From contig NZ_OMPC01000001.1 in the NCBI RefSeq assembly GCF_900312675.1, positions 665,633-729,632 of the forward strand: a stretch of 64,000 nucleotides of DNA, written 5' to 3'. This DNA comes from Aliivibrio sp. EL58 (lineage in GTDB: Bacteria; Pseudomonadota; Gammaproteobacteria; Enterobacterales; Vibrionaceae). Positions 63,591 through 64,000 of this stretch are shown here, in pieces. The position numbers and the translations under genes were made by a program. The notes under the pieces were generated by a model. That model saw only the letters and a list, made by a program, of their open reading frames with translations. It searched no databases and was not told the origin of the DNA. Position 1 is the stretch's first letter; every line of letters starts with the position of its first letter.

Positions 63591-64000
63591 TTATGCCCAG
63601 AAGATAGAAGCAAATGCCGTTAAGATAACAATACACACTAGGTTTAGATAAACACCAACGCGCATCATCTCAGATTGTTTTATATGACCCGAGCCAAACA
63701 CAATGGCATTTGGTGGTGTAGCAACGGGTAGCATAAAGGCACAAGAGGCTGAGATAGCTATCATGGCTGAAAGCACCACAGGCGAGATCCCAAGTACTTC
63801 GGCAACACTGGCAAACACAGGAATAAGCAGTGCAGCACTGGCGGTATTACTGGCAAATTCGGTTAAGAACACAACGAACGCCGCAACAGTTAAAATGGTA
63901 AATAAGATCCCAGCTTGCGATAAAATATCACTTAGGCTGTGCGCTAAGAAGCTACTTGTTCCTGTCGCTTTTAAGATGTTACTTAAACAAATACCACCGC
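63591..64000 (-). CDS. DASS-family (SLC13-like) sodium/dicarboxylate symporter, C-terminal part
   Basis: The leftward frame enters from the right edge and ends at 63591, giving about 136 C-terminal residues. The segment [25 protein letters not shown] and the [20 protein letters not shown] motif match the conserved SNT and TPPN-type substrate/sodium sites of the DASS family, importers of succinate and other dicarboxylates. The N-terminal part lies outside. Confidence 0.85.
   Translation of the reverse strand, partial: GGICLSNILKATGTSSFLAHSLSDILSQAGILFTILTVAAFVVFLTEFASNTASAALLIPVFASVAEVLGISPVVLSAMIAISASCAFMLPVATPPNAIVFGSGHIKQSEMMRVGVYLNLVCIVILTAFASIFWA

Overview
The window is AT-rich bacterial DNA with dense, intron-free genes. 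It looks like a member of the Vibrionaceae, most likely Aliivibrio. The reasons are an MSHA-type pilus operon, a close homologue of the Aliivibrio fischeri FRase I flavin reductase/nitroreductase, five methyl-accepting chemotaxis proteins in 64 kb, and a curli operon whose CsgD is of the VpsT type. The species assignment is inference. No rRNA, tRNA, CRISPR array or insertion sequence was recognised.

Layout. 1-1841: the mshC-mshD-mshO minor pilin genes, running leftward off the window. 2202-7116: a periplasmic gamma-glutamyltranspeptidase, a lipase-like lipoprotein and an M3 oligopeptidase. 7341-11583: a complete curli locus, csgBA divergent from csgDEFG. CsgA is unusually long and Asp-rich, and CsgD carries a WLSR motif typical of c-di-GMP-binding VpsT. 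11736-14892: two divergent chemoreceptors separated by an array of three TGTC-N5-GACA palindromes. 15129-16499: a purine permease.

16597-26705 is a sulfur/redox region. Leftward it encodes a periplasmic rhodanese, a GltD-like FAD/Fe-S oxidoreductase, an HdrB-like CCG protein, a TVP38 membrane protein, an ABC permease and ATPase (YnjC/YnjD) and a CDP-alcohol phosphatidyltransferase (YnjF). It is divergent from a TtrS/TtrR-like sensor kinase and response regulator. Together these suggest a sulfur-oxoanion-responsive module with no recognisable terminal reductase.

26799-43906 is mixed: an NAD-binding protein, two LysR regulators, a GH2 beta-mannosidase, two more chemoreceptors, several small proteins (two found by reading intergenic DNA), a 3-methyladenine glycosylase, a MerR-methyltransferase fusion with a MerR-type promoter, a Gfo/Idh/MocA oxidoreductase, a CPBP protease behind a Fur-box-like site, and a nitroreductase. 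44059-54182: a chemoreceptor with a c-type heme motif, an ascorbate-type PTS (IIB-IIC-IIA) behind a large palindrome, an old-yellow-enzyme-like oxidoreductase, two POT peptide transporters and a PspE-like rhodanese.

54198-60551 holds a crotonase and then a likely insertion: a NERD nuclease/UvrD-like helicase, a divergent HNH endonuclease with a McrA-like head domain, and a convergent methyltransferase. It sits beside the 31-codon tail of a destroyed outer-membrane protein gene, and is the best candidate here for an undescribed defence locus. The window ends with a DUF900-type hydrolase, a 37-residue membrane protein, a zinc-ribbon protein, a FrsA-like periplasmic hydrolase and the 3' part of a DASS-family transporter gene.
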